Assembly: GCA_017965125.1 (NCBI GenBank)
Contig: JAGCQO010000102.1
Span: 1-9,479, forward strand
Source of the DNA: Paludibacteraceae bacterium
GTDB taxonomy: Bacteria > Bacteroidota > Bacteroidia > Bacteroidales > Paludibacteraceae
Direction: 5' to 3'
Length of the DNA: 9,479 nucleotides
This document shows, one piece after another, positions 7,169-9,479 of this stretch (positions are counted from its first letter, which is position 1; each line of letters opens with the position of its first letter). A program made the position numbers and the translations under genes. The notes under the pieces were generated by a model. That model ran no database searches. It was given only the letters and a program-made list of their open reading frames with translations, and was not told the DNA's origin.

Positions 7169-8422
7169 TTAATCTCTTCTGAAAATATCTCTTGTGTAAA
7201 CTTTGTCTTCCACATCGTCGAGGCACGAGTCGTATCGGTTGGCGATTATCGCCTGGCTCTCTTTCTTGAACGCCTCCAAGTCGTTCACCACACGGCTGCC
7301 GAAGAACGTCTCGCCGTCCTTGAGCGTTGGCTCGTAGATTATCACCTCGGCACCCTTCGCCTTGATTCTCTTCATCACGCCTTGTATTGAGCTCTGGCGG
7401 AAATTGTCGCTGTTGCTCTTCATCGTCAGACGATAAACGCCAATGACGCACTTTTTCTCCTCGCTTGCGTTATAGTCGCCTCTGTTGTAATAATCGTAAT
7501 ATCCAGCCTTGTGCAGCACACGGTCGGCGATGAAGTCTTTTCTCGTTCTGTTGCTTGCCACGATTGCCTCTATCAGGTTTTCAGGCACGTCCTCGTAGTT
7601 GGCAAGCAGCTGCTTCGTGTCCTTAGGCAGGCAGTAGCCGCCGTAGCCGAACGACGGGTTGTTGTAGAACGAGCCGATTCTTGGATCAAGTCCTACGCCG
7701 TCGATTATGTGCTTCGTGTTAAGGCCTTTCATCTCGGCGTAAGTGTCGAGTTCGTTGAAGTAGCTCACTCTCAGCGCGAGGTAGGTGTTGGCGAAAAGCT
7801 TCACGGCCTCGGCCTCTGTCGTTCCCATTATTAATGTAGGGATGTCCTCTTTTATCGCGCCTTCCTGAAGCAATGAAGCGAAGGTTCTTGCAGCCTCGTC
7901 GAGTCGCGCGTCGCCTTCCGGACGTCCGACGATGATTCGGCTTGGGTAAAGATTGTCGTAAAGCGCCTTGCTCTCTCTGAGGAACTCAGGCGAGAAGATG
8001 ATGTTTTCGCTTCCCGACTTTTTCCTTATGCTTTCGGTATATCCTACCGGAATTGTACTCTTTATCACCATTATCGCATCGGGATTAACCTTCATGACAA
8101 GGTCAATGACCTCCTCCACATGCGACGTGTCGAAGTAGTTTTTTACGGGGTCGTAGTTAGTCGGCGCGGCTATGACTACGAAGTCCGCGTCCTTGTAAGC
8201 GCTGGCGCCGTCGGTTGTGGCCACAAGACGCAATGGTTTCTCTGCCAGGTACTTTTCTATGTATTCATCCTGCAGCGGCGACTTCTTGTTGTTTATCAAC
8301 TTCACCTTTTCCTCTACCACATCCACCGCCTTCACGTCGTGGTGCTGGCTAAGCAATGTGGCGATGCTGAGTCCCACATAGCCAGTGCCGGCAACTGCTA
8401 TTTTCACATCCTTGTTTTCCAT
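7169..8422 (-). CDS. ugd: UDP-glucose 6-dehydrogenase
   Basis: It oxidises UDP-glucose to UDP-glucuronate with two NAD+, providing a precursor for acidic surface polysaccharides. Using the ATG at 8422 gives 417 residues. The NAD-binding GTGYVG is at 12-17, FSPEFLRE at 143-150, Lys208 in [14 protein letters not shown] and the catalytic Cys264 in [14 protein letters not shown]. These correspond to the E. coli active-site Lys204 and Cys260. The open frame extends 12 codons further up to a TTG at 8458, but the ATG is preferred: it leaves only MENKDV before the first beta strand, and the TTG coincides with a promoter-like motif. UDP-N-acetylmannosamine dehydrogenase is a related alternative, but length and motifs fit Ugd better. 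It is probably the first gene of ugd-gmd-fcl. Confidence 0.93.
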   Translation of the reverse strand: MENKDVKIAVAGTGYVGLSIATLLSQHHDVKAVDVVEEKVKLINNKKSPLQDEYIEKYLAEKPLRLVATTDGASAYKDADFVVIAAPTNYDPVKNYFDTSHVEEVIDLVMKVNPDAIMVIKSTIPVGYTESIRKKSGSENIIFSPEFLRESKALYDNLYPSRIIVGRPEGDARLDEAARTFASLLQEGAIKEDIPTLIMGTTEAEAVKLFANTYLALRVSYFNELDTYAEMKGLNTKHIIDGVGLDPRIGSFYNNPSFGYGGYCLPKDTKQLLANYEDVPENLIEAIVASNRTRKDFIADRVLHKAGYYDYYNRGDYNASEEKKCVIGVYRLTMKSNSDNFRQSSIQGVMKRIKAKGAEVIIYEPTLKDGETFFGSRVVNDLEAFKKESQAIIANRYDSCLDDVEDKVYTRDIFRRD

Positions 8423-8455
8423 TTCCTCACTAAAATTCACGTCTGAAAAATCCGT

Positions 8456-8463
8456 CAAAATTA
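8456..8463 (-). promoter_or_regulatory. Candidate -7 element upstream of ugd
   Basis: TAATTTTG on the minus strand matches the Bacteroidota -7 consensus TAnnTTTG. It would start transcription about 27 bases before the ugd ATG at 8422. No good upstream TTTG is found at the expected distance (the nearest TTG, at 8476-8478, is too close), so this is half a promoter at best. If real, it would drive ugd-gmd-fcl separately from the broken upstream gene. Confidence 0.27.
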
Positions 8464-8488
8464 CTCATTTTTGTTCAATGACAGAACA

Positions 8489-9479
8489 TTATAATGCAGA
8501 CAACACTTTCAGCAATTTGTCATTATCATCCTTGCTTCTGACTGCGAATCTCACAAACTTTCCCTGTCCGCAAACCTGCACATTGCGTTCAATCAAAATT
8601 CCGGAAAGCTGCTCAGCCGTGTATTTGTTCTTTATCTCACACATCACATAACCCGACTGCGACGGAACGACCCTGAAGAAACTAATGCCCTGGTGCGCCT
8701 TCGCTAAACGCCTCCTTCCCTTGATGAACCTTTGGCACGAATCCTTGTAGTCGCTTTCGTACTTGCTGAATATCTGCAAAGCGAACTCCACCACAGAGTT
8801 TATGTTCCATTGTCCGATGTTGTCTCTCACAACACTTATCGCATCCACATCGCCCGAAGCCAAAATGCTTAGACTCAAGCACGACAGTCCGCACGATTTG
8901 CTGACCGACCTAACAACCACGAGCGACTTCCTGTATCGTTCAAGAACACTGTTACAGAGAAGACTTTCCGCACATTCAGAAAAATCGACAAAACTCTCGT
9001 CAACGATAAGCAGTTTGCCATTTTCCTCACACCATTCAACAATCTTCAGCACATCCTTTGTCTTTATGCTATTGCCAGAAAAGCATCTGGGTTAGTCAGC
9101 AAAACGACATCGAGTTTGTTGGCAGAGAAATAGTTTACCACATCGTCAGCCGTATATTTAAAATCAACGCTTGTCTCCATCTGATTTTCCTTGATGACCT
9201 GACATTTCTTCAATTCATTGAACATAGGCGATGCCGAACCGGCTTTCTTGCCATCAAGCAAAGTCCTGGACAGCACATCGGCTATCTCAGCCGTGCCGTT
9301 GCCAACAGCCACATACTCATCTCTGACACCATAGTTCTTGCCGGCAACAAGAGCGTTGACCTGCATGCCGGAAGGACAAGCACTCACCAACGTGTTGAAG
9401 TTGGCGCGCATCTCGTCAAACATTCTCTTTGTTGGGAAATACGGATTGTGGCTCGCACAGAAATCGGTCAACTGAGGGA
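8489..9479 (-). pseudogene. PLP-dependent class I/II aminotransferase (HisC/CobD-like), frameshifted and partial
   Basis: Two minus-strand frames make one fold-type I aminotransferase. The upstream frame enters from the window edge (PQLTDFCASHNPYFPTKR) and stops at 9064. The downstream frame continues from near 9080 to the stop at 8489. Adding one T to the T4 run at 9079-9082 joins them as LTNPDAFSGNSIKTKDVLKIVEW, matching the usual NPxNPTGN region. Also visible are GNGTAEI, the PLP-pyridine aspartate in LIVDESFVDFS, the Schiff-base lysine in SVSKSCGL (codon 8897-8899) and the C-terminal VRFAVR arginine. The phosphate-binding Arg of the xGLRxG segment reads CLSLS instead. The 5' end is outside the window, and the TTG at 9471 is not a credible start. 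By recollection, Bacteroidota have similar aminotransferase domains fused behind a sugar nucleotidyltransferase domain, so such a domain may lie off-window. The substrate is unknown. Confidence 0.8.
9079..9082 (-). other. Frameshift site in the aminotransferase
   Basis: The coding strand reads GATGCTTTTCTGGC here. Upstream codons in frame are AAC CCA GAT GCT TTT, and the downstream homologous frame needs TCT GGC AAT. One extra T in the T4 run restores a single open frame. The change is therefore equivalent to a one-base deletion in a homopolymer. Without it, translation ends at TAA 9064-9066. Confidence 0.8.

Noticed and set aside
8487..8496. Ten-base palindrome CATTATAATG at the aminotransferase stop
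   Set aside because: It is too short and has no loop or U run, so it cannot be called a terminator or operator; it is likely chance in A/T-rich sequence.
9071..9090. Programmed ribosomal frameshifting at the T4 run
   Set aside because: The run is short, there is no obvious downstream stem-loop or internal Shine-Dalgarno sequence, and the protein shows other motif damage, so mutation is the simpler explanation.
9064..9471. Separate small protein starting with TTG at 9471
   Set aside because: The frame is open to the window edge and the residues before it continue the aminotransferase homology, so it is part of a longer gene and not an independent one.

Overview
The window reads as a chromosomal segment of a Bacteroidota bacterium, probably order Bacteroidales. 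The evidence is a PorP/SprF-family outer-membrane protein, two candidate promoters matching the Bacteroidota -7 element TAnnTTTG, A/C-rich leaders without Shine-Dalgarno sequences, and the style of the envelope genes. The genus cannot be fixed from sequence alone. Genes are dense, no gene-free stretch exceeds 300 bases, and no RNA gene, CRISPR array, insertion sequence or phage gene was seen.

Left part (1-3484, all minus strand). porP comes first in transcription order and has its own candidate promoter and a hairpin terminator. It is followed by a compact waaA(kdtA)-hisS pair separated by 21 bp. waaA attaches Kdo to lipid A. hisS, histidyl-tRNA synthetase, runs off the left edge without most of its anticodon-binding domain.

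Middle (3485-4894). A 258-bp divergent promoter region separates porP from coaD, the only plus-strand gene. coaD converges on a small uncharacterised outer-membrane beta-barrel gene, and the two share a near-ideal bidirectional terminator at 4202-4236.

Right part (4938-9479, all minus strand). In transcription order this holds a broken aminotransferase gene entering from the right edge, then ugd, gmd and fcl, with the small barrel gene at the end. ugd makes UDP-glucuronate. gmd and fcl convert GDP-mannose to GDP-L-fucose. The block therefore supplies nucleotide sugars for surface glycans such as capsule, O-antigen or glycoprotein glycan. No glycosyltransferase or flippase is in view, so the final glycan is unknown.

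The most notable anomaly is the aminotransferase. It has a one-base frameshift in a T run, and its PLP-phosphate arginine motif has also changed, which points to real decay rather than only a sequencing error. I found no convincing new multi-gene system. The rest is ordinary housekeeping and envelope content with some good regulatory detail.
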